Shown here one piece after another: positions 1-7,911 of a DNA stretch of 64,000 nucleotides. The notes beneath the pieces were generated by a model. The model was not told where the DNA came from, did no database searches, and was given only the letters and a program-made list of their open reading frames with translations. Source of the DNA: Hyphococcus sp. (lineage in GTDB: Bacteria; Pseudomonadota; Alphaproteobacteria; Caulobacterales; Parvularculaceae); the NCBI GenBank assembly GCA_013002535.1, contig JABDJK010000116.1, forward strand, positions 1 to 64,000. Reading direction: 5' to 3'. The first letter of the stretch is position 1; the number at the start of each line of letters is the position of its first letter. Made by a program: the position numbers and the translations under genes.

Positions 1-215
1 CCGGCGATGTTTTGGGTGCGGCGCAGTCGGGGTTCCCGCGCTTTCGCCTTGCAGATTTGTCGGTGCACGGCGAATTATTGGCGGCAGCGCGCGACGATGC
101 AAAAATGATCGTCGAGAAAGATCCGAAATTGGAAACGGAACGCGGCGAAGCCCTGCGCGCTCTTCTGTATCTCTTCAGTCGTGATGATGCGGTGAAGCTC
201 TTGAGTGCAGGCTAG
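1..215 (+). CDS. recG: ATP-dependent DNA helicase RecG, C-terminal end (partial)
   Basis: This is the 3' end of a gene that begins before the window; the reading frame is open from base 3. About 70 residues remain, including GDVLGAAQSGFPRFRLADL and a tail with LLYLFSRDDAVKLL, which match the end of RecG. RecG is a superfamily 2 helicase that remodels stalled forks and branched recombination intermediates. The ORF track begins at an internal TTG, which is not the real start. The gene ends one base before the convergent DUF502 gene. In many alphaproteobacteria recG sits beside sdhE-mfd; here those two genes lie some 59-63 kb away in this window. Confidence 0.88.
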   Translation, partial: GDVLGAAQSGFPRFRLADLSVHGELLAAARDDAKMIVEKDPKLETERGEALRALLYLFSRDDAVKLLSAG

Positions 216-216
216 A

Positions 217-1008
217 TTACTTACTGCCGATTGAGAAAAATCTCTTTTTCTCGGCGCTCTCTTTCTTGGCAACTTCAGCAATCTCTTCCAGCTTTTTCAC
301 GGCGTCTTCGCCATTTGTATATTCCGGTACAACGAGGCCCATTGAAAAGATCAACTTTGCGGCGTCTTCAACATGCATATCAAGAATACGCAATTGATCA
401 CGCGGCAGGAACAGCAAAAATCCAGACGTCGGGTTTGGCACCGTCGGCACAAACAACGCCGTAAGCCCTTCGCCTTGATCATTGAGTAATTCTTTGACCT
501 CACCCTTGGCGCTGCCAACGACGAACGCCATGACCCAGGCGCCTTTGCGCGGGTACTCAATTAACGCAACTTCTTTGAACGATCGATCTGATTGTCTCAG
601 CGCCGTTTCAAATACGTTTTTGAAAAACCCGTAGAGATTGCGGATGACCGGCACGCGCTCGAGCACACGCTCGCCTGCATTGATGAACGATCGTCCGACA
701 ATGTTCTTCGCCAGCGCGCCGAGTAGCACAATCACGATAAACGCGATGATGACGCCGCCAAACGGGAACACTTGCAAAAGCGTTTCGATAAAGCTGCCGC
801 CGTCCGGCAAGGTCCGTTTCACGAATGCGTCGAGCCGTGCGACGGGTCCCGTTAGAACCCACAGGACAACGGCGATGGTGATGCTGATCGGCGCGACGAC
901 CACAATGCCGGCGAGAAAGCTCGACCACAAGCCGGACATGATCGATTTACGCTTCGGCTTGATCAGCGCCGCTTCGTCGCGGCTTTTTTTAGTGTCTTCG
1001 TTATTCAT
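217..1008 (-). CDS. DUF502 family membrane protein
   Basis: A 263-residue protein of the DUF502 family, whose function is not established. After a charged cytoplasmic N-terminus come two hydrophobic spans, about SFLAGIVVVAPISITIAVVL and GGVIIAFIVIVLLGALA, followed by the family-typical segment RVPVIRNLYGFFKNVFE and a soluble C-terminal domain with VPTVPNPTSGFLLFLP. I start it at the ATG at 1008 (MNNEDTKK), which has AAGGAAA upstream; the track uses a TTG 13 codons earlier. It converges on recG with almost no spacer. DUF502 genes are common beside recG in alphaproteobacteria, so the placement is normal. Confidence 0.85.
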   Translation of the reverse strand: MNNEDTKKSRDEAALIKPKRKSIMSGLWSSFLAGIVVVAPISITIAVVLWVLTGPVARLDAFVKRTLPDGGSFIETLLQVFPFGGVIIAFIVIVLLGALAKNIVGRSFINAGERVLERVPVIRNLYGFFKNVFETALRQSDRSFKEVALIEYPRKGAWVMAFVVGSAKGEVKELLNDQGEGLTALFVPTVPNPTSGFLLFLPRDQLRILDMHVEDAAKLIFSMGLVVPEYTNGEDAVKKLEEIAEVAKKESAEKKRFFSIGSK

Positions 1009-1181
1009 CGCTGTTGCAGCTTTTCCTTCGCCGGGACCAATTCCCAAAACGCCTTATTGCAACTAGTTTTCCGGGGCGGTGATTAAAACCCCTTAACCTT
1101 GCTAGTTTTCGAAAATATGACGAGATTTCCTATTTGAACGGTAAAAATGTTAATTGAACGGCGCAAACAGGGAAAAGAAAC

Positions 1182-2306
1182 GTGAATCCGTGGCGTATTT
1201 CGATCGGTTTTGGCGCATTTTTGGCGATCACGCTGCTCGCCGCTGCTGCGCTTATATTCCAGGATAATCTAGCCCGCTACGCCCTCAACCCAAAATTTCC
1301 CTATCAGACCTATGCGCCGCCGCCGCCGCCGGCATATGGCGCGCGCGGCGCCTGGGCGCTGTGGCCGACAACTAATGGTGATAGCGCAGACGCCGATGTC
1401 TTTTATGCGCATTCGACCACCTATTACGGCGCCGAGCACTGGAACGCGCCAATCAATGACGAGGGAGCGGCAAAAGAATTGCGCGACGTTGCTGCGCCCA
1501 ATGAAGCGGGACCTTTCCTCGGATTAGGCAATGTCTATGGACCGAAATATCGCCAAGCAACGCTGTTCGCGTCCTTCACGCATAAATTTGACGGTCGCGC
1601 GGCGTATGAGCTTGCTTTCTCTGATGTTAGCACGGCATTCGAACACTTCTTGAATGAGCGCGCTGAAGGACGACCGATGATCTTGGTTGGATATGGTCAG
1701 GGCGGGCTGCATGTCCTAGGATTATTGCAACGCTTTTTTGAAAATGATGCAAACCTCCGCGCTCAACTTTCGGCCGCATACATCATTGATCATTCAATAC
1801 CTGTTTCAATTTTTGAAGATGAATTGAGTAACGTGCCCGCCTGCAGTGACAGGGACACAATTGGATGCGTCGTATCCTATATCGCGTTTGAAGAACGCCA
1901 TGCGCTGGAACAGGAGCGTTTTCGAAAACGTACGCTTATCTGGAATGACGGTGGAACGACACAGACCCGGTCACGCGAAGAGGTACTGTGCGTTAATCCT
2001 TTATCTTGGACGATTTCCGAAAAGCGGGTCGGCGCCGAAAACCACTTAGGCGCAGCGTCCGCTACCGGCCTGCCCATTTCTGATATGCCGGCGCCAATTC
2101 CGGGCAGCGTAACCGCGCAATGCAATCGCGGTATCCTTACGGTCGAAAAGCCAAAGCAAGCGTTCCTTCAGCGCAAGCGCTGGTTCGGCGGTCATTGGCG
2201 AGCTCAGGATTACAATCTTTTTTTTCATGATCTGCGCGCCGATGCCGAACGGCGCATCGCCAATACAAAAATCACCGGAACGCAGGAAATATCGGAAGAC
2301 AATTAA
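1182..2306 (+). CDS. DUF3089 alpha/beta-hydrolase-like protein, nucleophile serine replaced
   Basis: A 374-residue protein of the DUF3089 family (alpha/beta-hydrolase fold). An N-terminal hydrophobic segment (FGAFLAITLLAAAALIF) is a signal peptide or anchor. DADVFYAHSTTYYG and the late DYNLFFHDLRADAERR are family hallmarks. The nucleophile elbow, normally G-H-S-Q-G, reads GYGQGG here, so glycine (residue 172, codon 1695-1697) stands where the catalytic serine should be. I infer that the protein may not be an active esterase, or that it uses another nucleophile. The GTG start at 1182 is supported by AGGGAAAAG just upstream. galU follows 54 bp downstream on the same strand. Substrate is unknown. 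Confidence 0.8.
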   Translation: MNPWRISIGFGAFLAITLLAAAALIFQDNLARYALNPKFPYQTYAPPPPPAYGARGAWALWPTTNGDSADADVFYAHSTTYYGAEHWNAPINDEGAAKELRDVAAPNEAGPFLGLGNVYGPKYRQATLFASFTHKFDGRAAYELAFSDVSTAFEHFLNERAEGRPMILVGYGQGGLHVLGLLQRFFENDANLRAQLSAAYIIDHSIPVSIFEDELSNVPACSDRDTIGCVVSYIAFEERHALEQERFRKRTLIWNDGGTTQTRSREEVLCVNPLSWTISEKRVGAENHLGAASATGLPISDMPAPIPGSVTAQCNRGILTVEKPKQAFLQRKRWFGGHWRAQDYNLFFHDLRADAERRIANTKITGTQEISEDN

Positions 2307-2360
2307 TCGCGAACCCTTTAGATCGCTGAACCTACCAGTTCATTACACGGAAACCCAACC

Positions 2361-3230
2361 ATGAAACCGATCCGCAAAGTCGTCATTCCCGTTGCCGGTC
2401 TTGGCACACGCGTATTACCTGCGACGAAATCGATCCCAAAAGAATTGTTGCCAGTCGTTGACAGGCCGCTGATCGATTATGTCGTTGATGAGGCGCGCGA
2501 CGCAGGTATTGAAAATTTCATTCTGGTGACAGGCCGCGGCAAGGGCGCCATCGAAGACTACTTTGATCACGCCTATGAGCTCGAAGCGACGCTGAAAGAA
2601 AAATCAAAAACAAAAATACTTGCTGATGTTGAGAAAACGATTCCGACGGCTGGCGCTGTTTCATACACCCGCCAACAAGCCCCTCTTGGTCTCGGTCACG
2701 CGGTCTGGTGCGCGCGCGAATTGATCGGCGATGAACCCTTCGCGGTGTCCTTGCCTGACGAAATCGTATCGCACCGGCCGGGATTTCTGCGTCAAATGGT
2801 AGATGCGTATGAGAAAGTCGGCGGAAATCTTGTCGCTGTTGAAGAAGTGCCGCAAGAAGACACGTCGAAATATGGCGTTATCGCGCCCAAGTCTCGCGAT
2901 GGAAATTTGATTGAGATGACGGGGATGGTGGAGAAACCTGCGCCGGCAGACGCACCGTCGAATTTCCGGATCATCGGAAGGTACGTCTTGCAGCCCGATA
3001 TATTCAAGCTGCTCGAAAATCAAGGTAAAGGCGCCGGCGGCGAAATTCAGCTCACAGACTCAATGAACAGCCTGAATGAGCAGCAAGCATTCCACGCCTG
3101 TATTTGCGAAGGCGGCATTTATGATTGCGGATCAAAGCTCGGCTGGCTTCAGGCAAATGTTGCGCTAGGACTAAAAAACAAAGAATTATCAGGCGACTTT
3201 AGCGATTACATTCGCAGCCAGATGAAATAA
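2361..3230 (+). CDS. galU: UTP--glucose-1-phosphate uridylyltransferase
   Basis: This enzyme makes UDP-glucose and pyrophosphate from UTP and glucose-1-phosphate, feeding cell-surface polysaccharide synthesis. The 289-residue length is normal for bacterial GalU. The N-terminus holds the nucleotidyltransferase signature VIPVAGLGTRVLPATKSIPK, followed by KELLPVVDRPLIDYVVDEA. Further in are the conserved GLGHAVWCA and VEKPAP segments, and near the end GGIYDCGSKLGWLQAN. The ATG at 2361 starts the conserved domain directly. The gene ends four bases before the convergent small membrane-protein gene. Cytoplasmic, presumably dimeric or tetrameric like the family. Confidence 0.97.
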   Translation: MKPIRKVVIPVAGLGTRVLPATKSIPKELLPVVDRPLIDYVVDEARDAGIENFILVTGRGKGAIEDYFDHAYELEATLKEKSKTKILADVEKTIPTAGAVSYTRQQAPLGLGHAVWCARELIGDEPFAVSLPDEIVSHRPGFLRQMVDAYEKVGGNLVAVEEVPQEDTSKYGVIAPKSRDGNLIEMTGMVEKPAPADAPSNFRIIGRYVLQPDIFKLLENQGKGAGGEIQLTDSMNSLNEQQAFHACICEGGIYDCGSKLGWLQANVALGLKNKELSGDFSDYIRSQMK

Positions 3231-3233
3231 CTG

Positions 3234-3770
3234 TTAGCGACGGCGCATGATCGTGCGTAGCAACGCAGAAGGCTCACTTGCGGCGCGCGCTGCGGTCTGT
3301 AAACGCGCGCCAGCGTTAGGATCATCGTTCGCTAAAATTGCATCAGCATCATTTTGAATTGCTTCACTGTTTTGTTCGTCATCAGCAAACTTGTGAACAG
3401 CTTCTTGCGCGTCTACAGCATCGCTGTATTCAGTGTTGGGTTCTGCGCGGTCGCCAAGCCGGACAGAATTCATGCGGTCTGACAGCCCTTCGATTTCCGC
3501 AAATTCTGCAACGCGCAAGCTGGCTTCTTCCGTGCGGGCCGCTAATTGACGCGATTCATGCGCCAGATCATAAATCTGCGCGAGAACGTTTTCCGTCGCG
3601 TGTCGTGAGACCGAGGCACTGCGCGCCGTTTGAAACGCGACGAAACATACCGCAATTGCCAAAATGAGAAAAACAAATGACACGGATAAGACAATTGCTA
3701 TTGTCGCCGGGCCCCAATCCGCCATAAATCCATTGAAATCAAAAATCGCGAGAACGTCAGCTATACTCAT
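3234..3770 (-). CDS. Small single-pass membrane protein, unknown function
   Basis: I do not recognise this 178-residue protein. It has one clear membrane span near residues 20-47 (TIAIVLSVSFVFLILAIAVCFVAF). A polar, probably helical region follows (ENVLAQIYDLAHESRQLAARTEEASLRVAEFAEIEG), then an acidic low-complexity tail ending in LLRTIMRRR. The layout suggests a bitopic protein with a cytoplasmic coiled-coil-like segment. The ATG at 3770 is chosen because AAGGGA lies upstream; the track start is a TTG two codons earlier. It faces galU tail-to-tail and is divergent from the photolyase gene, so it is probably transcribed alone. Confidence 0.6.
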   Translation of the reverse strand: MSIADVLAIFDFNGFMADWGPATIAIVLSVSFVFLILAIAVCFVAFQTARSASVSRHATENVLAQIYDLAHESRQLAARTEEASLRVAEFAEIEGLSDRMNSVRLGDRAEPNTEYSDAVDAQEAVHKFADDEQNSEAIQNDADAILANDDPNAGARLQTAARAASEPSALLRTIMRRR

Positions 3771-3848
3771 GGACAAATCCCTTACCCTACAAATGTTATT
3801 TTATCGGGCGCGCGGGGTTTGGTCCAGCCATTTTAGCGGCGGCCGGAA

Positions 3849-5291
3849 ATGAGCGACGCGCCTTCCATTGTTTGGTTCCGACGCGATTTGCGAATCGCGG
3901 ATAATCCGGCACTCCGCGTCGCCATTGATGCAGAGGCGCCGGTAATCGCGTTTTTCGCGTACGATCCAGACGCTACCGCCGCCCCGGGCGGCGCATCTCG
4001 CTGGTGGCTGTGTCATTCGCTGGCGTCGCTAAAGGCAGATCTGGAAAGCCTTGGCATCGATCTGGTTTTTCGCCAGGGGGACGAAAAAAAGATGGTGCAA
4101 ACTTTTGTAGAGGAAATTGGCGCAGCGCGAATATTCTGGAACCGTCGGTATTTCGCGCCGGAAGTCGCCATTGATAAAGAATTGAAATCGACCCTCAGGG
4201 ACGATGGCGTCGACGTAGAAACTTTCAACGGATCTTTGTTGCGCGAGCCCTGGGAAGTCAAATCCGGTTCGGGCGACCCCTATCGGGTTTTTACGCCGTT
4301 CTGGAAAGCTATGCGGCGCGAAGGCCCGTCGCGCAACACCGCCACAAAACCGCGCAAGGCAAAAGGCTGGAAGAGTTTTAAAGGCCAGTCGCTGACACTG
4401 GATGACCTTATACTCCTGCCGACCGAACCAAATTGGGCGCATGAATTTCCGGAAGACTGGTCGCCGGGTGAGACAGGCGCCACCGAAAAACTGCGCCTTT
4501 TCCTGAAAGACAATGTCGATGAATATTCAGACGGTCGCGACCGCCCGGATATGGAAAAGACTTCGCGGCTTAGCCCGCATCTTGCCTTCGGCGAAATCAG
4601 TCCCTTGCAAATATGGGATGCCGTTCACAGCAAGTTAGAGGCAGGCAAAATCGACGCCGGTAACGCAGAAAAATTTCTGTCGGAAATTGCGTGGCGCGAA
4701 TTTTCGTATCATTTGTTGTTTTACAATCCCAAAATGCCTGAAAAACCGATCCGTGAAAATTTCGCTGGCTTCCCATGGCGCGATGACGACGCTGCGCTGA
4801 AAGCGTGGCAAAAAGGGCGGACCGGCATTCCTTTTATTGACGCCGGTATGCACCAGCTCTGGCGAACGGGATGGATGCACAACCGCGTGCGCATGGTCGT
4901 CGCGAGCCTGTTGACGAAAAACATTGGTATTCACTGGCGTGATGGCGCGGCGTGGTTCTGGGATACGCTCCTCGACGCCGACATCGCCAACAATTCCGCA
5001 AGCTGGCAGTGGGTTGCGGGATGCGGCGCAGACGCGGCGCCGTTTTTCAGGATTTTCAATCCGGTGACGCAGGGCGAAAAGTTCGATCCAAACGGAGATT
5101 ATGTGCGCCAATTTGTTCCTGAGATAGCGGACCTGCCGGACAAATACATCCATGCGCCATGGACTGCGCCGGATGATGTGCTGGCGGAAGCCGGCGTCAA
5201 ACTCGGCAAAAACTATCCGGAACCGATTGTCGACTTAAAGAGATCACGGGAACGCGCGCTGGAGAACTACAACGAAATAAAAGGCAATTGA
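3849..5291 (+). CDS. phrB: Deoxyribodipyrimidine photo-lyase (cryptochrome/photolyase family)
   Basis: A class I photolyase that uses blue light and FADH- to split cyclobutane pyrimidine dimers. The 480-residue length is typical. The N-terminal antenna-binding domain begins with IVWFRRDLRIADNPAL; the C-terminal FAD domain holds GRTGIPFIDAGMHQLWRTGW, MHNRVRMVVASLLTKN and GCGADAAPFFRIFNP. Tryptophans in TGWMHNR, AWFWD and SWQWVAG occupy the positions of the electron-transfer triad of the E. coli enzyme, favouring a true photolyase over a signalling cryptochrome. It is divergent from the small membrane-protein gene and convergent with the Lol genes; an inverted repeat lies in the downstream spacer. 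Confidence 0.95.
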   Translation: MSDAPSIVWFRRDLRIADNPALRVAIDAEAPVIAFFAYDPDATAAPGGASRWWLCHSLASLKADLESLGIDLVFRQGDEKKMVQTFVEEIGAARIFWNRRYFAPEVAIDKELKSTLRDDGVDVETFNGSLLREPWEVKSGSGDPYRVFTPFWKAMRREGPSRNTATKPRKAKGWKSFKGQSLTLDDLILLPTEPNWAHEFPEDWSPGETGATEKLRLFLKDNVDEYSDGRDRPDMEKTSRLSPHLAFGEISPLQIWDAVHSKLEAGKIDAGNAEKFLSEIAWREFSYHLLFYNPKMPEKPIRENFAGFPWRDDDAALKAWQKGRTGIPFIDAGMHQLWRTGWMHNRVRMVVASLLTKNIGIHWRDGAAWFWDTLLDADIANNSASWQWVAGCGADAAPFFRIFNPVTQGEKFDPNGDYVRQFVPEIADLPDKYIHAPWTAPDDVLAEAGVKLGKNYPEPIVDLKRSRERALENYNEIKGN

Positions 5292-5295
5292 TATA

Positions 5296-5420
5296 CGTCT
5301 TCCCGTGCGCTGCGCGGCATAAAATGACGCGCTGCAGACACGGGATCAACCGCAACCATCGAACAGATCCCGGATCAGAGCCGCATCATCAAAAGATGCT
5401 GCAGCGCATCCGGGAAGACG
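5296..5420. repeat. Imperfect long inverted repeat between convergent genes
   Basis: The spacer between phrB and lolD is bounded by CGTCTTCCCGTGCGCTGC (5296-5313) and GCAGCGCATCCGGGAAGACG (5401-5420). These are inverted copies matching over 10 + 8 bases with a 2-base difference. Between them lie further short inverted pieces (ACGGGATC, GATCCCGGATC). It resembles a dispersed intergenic palindromic element and could also end transcription from both sides, but there is no T-run. Whether it recurs in the genome cannot be seen here. Confidence 0.45.
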
Positions 5421-5427
5421 AGCACCC

Positions 5428-6108
5428 TCAAGCCGCCAACAACAGCTTCTGATCGCGGATCACCAATGTCCGATCCATGCGTTCGGCAAGACGCCGGTCG
5501 TGGGTTGCAATTAACGCCGAGAGTCCTTCCTGCCGGACGATTTCCAGCAGCGAATCAAAAACGACGTCTGATGTTTTCGGATCAAGATTGCCTGTCGGCT
5601 CATCAGCAAGCAGAACTGACGGATGGTTTGCCAGCGCCCGCGCAATCGCCGTTCGCTGTTGTTCACCACCGGAAAGCTGACCCGGCTGGTGGGTCACGCG
5701 TTCGCCAAGTCCCAGCGAGGTAAGCAAGCGCCTCGCCTCTTTAAGAGCCTTGGACTTGCTCTCGCCGGAAATCATGCGTGGCAGGGCAACATTATCAATC
5801 GCTGTAAATTCTGGCAGCAAGTGATGGAACTGATAGACAAAGCCGAGGGTATCGCGGCGAATGCGTGTCCGCTCTGCATCACTCAGTGACGACGTGGCAA
5901 TGTTATCGATCCAGACTTCGCCCGCTGACGGCGCCTCGAGTAATCCCGCGATATGCAATAACGATGATTTGCCGGAGCCGGATGGTCCAAGGAGCGCAAC
6001 GGTTTCGCCGCGCTTTAGTTCCAAATTTACGTTCTCGATGATGACAAGATCGCCATAGCGACGACTGACATTATCAAGACGCAACGCAATGTCTGCTGTG
6101 TTACTCAT
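5428..6108 (-). CDS. lolD: Lipoprotein-releasing ABC transporter ATP-binding protein LolD
   Basis: ATPase of the inner-membrane complex that extracts outer-membrane lipoproteins for delivery to the periplasmic carrier LolA. The 226-residue protein shows Walker A GPSGSGKSSLLH, Q-loop FVYQFHHLLPEF, signature LSGGEQQRTAIARAL, Walker B VLLADEPTGNLD and the H-loop IATHDRRLAERMD. FQFHHLLPEF is typical of the LolD/MacB group. The start is set at the ATG at 6108 (MSNTADIAL), overlapping the end of the NTF2-like gene by 8 bp, which suggests translational coupling; the track start is 19 codons earlier. The permease gene lies upstream in the same operon. Confidence 0.95.
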   Translation of the reverse strand: MSNTADIALRLDNVSRRYGDLVIIENVNLELKRGETVALLGPSGSGKSSLLHIAGLLEAPSAGEVWIDNIATSSLSDAERTRIRRDTLGFVYQFHHLLPEFTAIDNVALPRMISGESKSKALKEARRLLTSLGLGERVTHQPGQLSGGEQQRTAIARALANHPSVLLADEPTGNLDPKTSDVVFDSLLEIVRQEGLSALIATHDRRLAERMDRTLVIRDQKLLLAA

Positions 6109-6475
6109 CCGAATGCCACCACTCTCGAAACGACAACGCTTTGCCGTCATCGTTGAACTGAACAACCAGAATGCCGTCGATGTGAACGCGGGCGCCGCTA
6201 TCCGGCCGCGTGAAAGAACAACTCCAATGGGCGCAGCCCAGTTGCGCCTGGACGTAAAGCGTGCGCGATCCGAAATCGATCTCGTTCTGATTTATTACAG
6301 CGCCGGAAAAAGCCTCTGCGATTTCCGCACGGCCTTTTTTCGGGTCGGTAAATGGCGTCCAGTAGTAAATGGCGTCTTCGTCGAAAAGCGCTGTGAAAGC
6401 ATCAGCGTCTTTTTTCTCCCAAGCGCCGCCATAGCTTGCGCACCAGTCTTCGAATTGGGTTTCGGTTAGCTCCAT
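6101..6475 (-). CDS. NTF2-like (SnoaL-type) small protein between Lol genes
   Basis: A 124-residue single-domain protein with the NTF2/SnoaL cone fold pattern. It has an N-terminal helix (FEDWCASYGGAWEKKDADAF), the loop ALFDEDAIYYWTPFTDPKKG, and C-terminal strands ending VQFNDDGKALSFREWWHSDE, as in ketosteroid-isomerase-like nuclear transport factor 2 family proteins. No signal peptide, so it is cytoplasmic. It lies 10 bp after the Lol permease gene and overlaps lolD by 8 bp, so the three are expected to be co-expressed. Function unknown; the family includes enzymes and ligand-binding proteins. A Lol-related role is only inferred from the operon position. Confidence 0.75.
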   Translation of the reverse strand: MELTETQFEDWCASYGGAWEKKDADAFTALFDEDAIYYWTPFTDPKKGRAEIAEAFSGAVINQNEIDFGSRTLYVQAQLGCAHWSCSFTRPDSGARVHIDGILVVQFNDDGKALSFREWWHSDE

Positions 6476-6485
6476 CAGACGCCTC

Positions 6486-7772
6486 CTATTCGTATCGCAG
6501 CGCTTCGACGGGATCGAGCCGCGCCGCGCGCCAGGCGGGCAGTATGGTTGAAATGAACGACATGAACAAAGCCCAACTCGCGATGGTTACGACTTCGCCC
6601 ATTTGCAATTCAGCGGGAATGTTCTGAAAGAAATAGATTTCCGCTTTGAATAAATCCTGACCAACCATTGCTGATAAAAATTGCTCAATCGGGTCAATAT
6701 AGGTGACGAATAACGCCCCAAGGATGACGCCAAACGCTGTTCCGAGAATGCCGATCAGGGCGCCCGACAGGAAAAATATCCGCATGACAGCGCCTTGCGT
6801 CGCGCCCATGGTGCGCAGAACCGCAATATCGCCGGTTTTGTCTTTTACCAACATTACGAGCCCCGTGATTATATTCAGCGCGGCTACGGCAACAATCAGC
6901 ATCAGGATTAACCGCATCACATTGCGCTCTATTTGCAGCGCGTCGAAATACGGTCCAATGATGCGCGTCCAGTCCGTCGTGTTGCGTCCCTCAATTACTC
7001 CATTGATTGCCGGTAAATATCGCTGGAATTCGTCAGGATCTCCAACGCGGATTTCAATTTGTTCCGATCCCCCGGAACCCTGGAAAAACAACTTCGACTG
7101 TTCGAACGGCATAAATATAATCGTTGAGTCATATTGATGGTTATCGACGTCAAATACCGCGCCAACAATGTAAGTCTTTGAGCGAACAGGAATGCGGCCG
7201 AATGCCGTTTCCGATCCGCCATTCGTTGTCAGCGTAACGCCATCGCCCGCCTCAACACCTAGGGACGCCGCCAGACGAACGCCGACAGCAATTTGATTGC
7301 CGCCATTGCGGCCCTCGCCAAAGGTCTCAAAAGTACCGCTGCGAATGTTTTCCGGCCCCGTAATTTCCGTCAGGCCACGCAAGTCGTCCCCGCGCATCCC
7401 GCGCACGAGAGCGACCTCGCCGCCACCGGGCGTTGTTGCATAGGCCGGCGCCTGAACCAGCGGCGCGGCGTCCAGCACGCCTTCAATATTGGCAATCTTG
7501 GCGATCAAGTCGTCATTCGCGGCAGTCTCATTTGTCATTTGTACGAATATATGACCGTTGAGGCCGAGCATTTGCTCCAGCAGCTTTGCTCGAAACCCTT
7601 GCATCACCGACATGACAATAATGAGCGTCGCCACCGCCAGCATGATGCCGGCGAATGCAATAATGGAGATCAGCGAGACGCCCTTGCCGGAGCGCGTTGC
7701 GCCGAGATAGCGCCGCGCCACCATCCACTCAAAGAATGAAAATGGGCCGGTTGATCCGTTAGTTTTCGCCAC
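6486..7772 (-). CDS. Lipoprotein-releasing ABC transporter permease (LolC/LolE/LolF type)
   Basis: Membrane subunit of the Lol complex that releases lipoproteins from the inner membrane. The 428-residue protein has the LolC/E layout: an N-terminal segment FFEWMVARRYLGATRSGKG, a first span (ISIIAFAGIMLAVATLIIVMSVMQGF), a large periplasmic domain (about residues 55-280), and three C-terminal spans ending LPAWRAARLDPVEALRYE. Only one permease gene accompanies lolD, so the complex may be a homodimer of the LolF kind. The start is a GTG at 7772. proS lies 139 bp upstream on the same strand, a frequent alphaproteobacterial arrangement. Confidence 0.93.
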   Translation of the reverse strand: MAKTNGSTGPFSFFEWMVARRYLGATRSGKGVSLISIIAFAGIMLAVATLIIVMSVMQGFRAKLLEQMLGLNGHIFVQMTNETAANDDLIAKIANIEGVLDAAPLVQAPAYATTPGGGEVALVRGMRGDDLRGLTEITGPENIRSGTFETFGEGRNGGNQIAVGVRLAASLGVEAGDGVTLTTNGGSETAFGRIPVRSKTYIVGAVFDVDNHQYDSTIIFMPFEQSKLFFQGSGGSEQIEIRVGDPDEFQRYLPAINGVIEGRNTTDWTRIIGPYFDALQIERNVMRLILMLIVAVAALNIITGLVMLVKDKTGDIAVLRTMGATQGAVMRIFFLSGALIGILGTAFGVILGALFVTYIDPIEQFLSAMVGQDLFKAEIYFFQNIPAELQMGEVVTIASWALFMSFISTILPAWRAARLDPVEALRYE

Positions 7773-7911
7773 GCTGAGCGTCCTTACATATCGGCGTTCG
7801 ATCTTGCGCCACTGGCTAACCTATTTTGAATAAATGGCAAAATGGTGATCGGCACATGAACATTCACTCATGCGATGAGCCGCTCGGCGCCCCTGCATGA
7901 GAGAGTGTTAC

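Noticed and set aside
1083-1096. TTAA-N6-TTAA resembling a CtrA binding site upstream of the DUF502 and DUF3089 genes
   Set aside because: The CtrA consensus is TTAA-N7-TTAA; spacing is one base short and such pairs arise easily in A/T-rich promoters.
1063-1161. Short direct repeats (CTAGTTTTC twice, TTGAACGG twice) in the same divergent spacer
   Set aside because: Only 8-9 bases and two copies each; not enough to claim an operator.
7867-7901. CTCATGC/GCATGAG inverted repeat after proS
   Set aside because: A 7-bp stem with a 21-base loop and no T-run; too weak to call a terminator.
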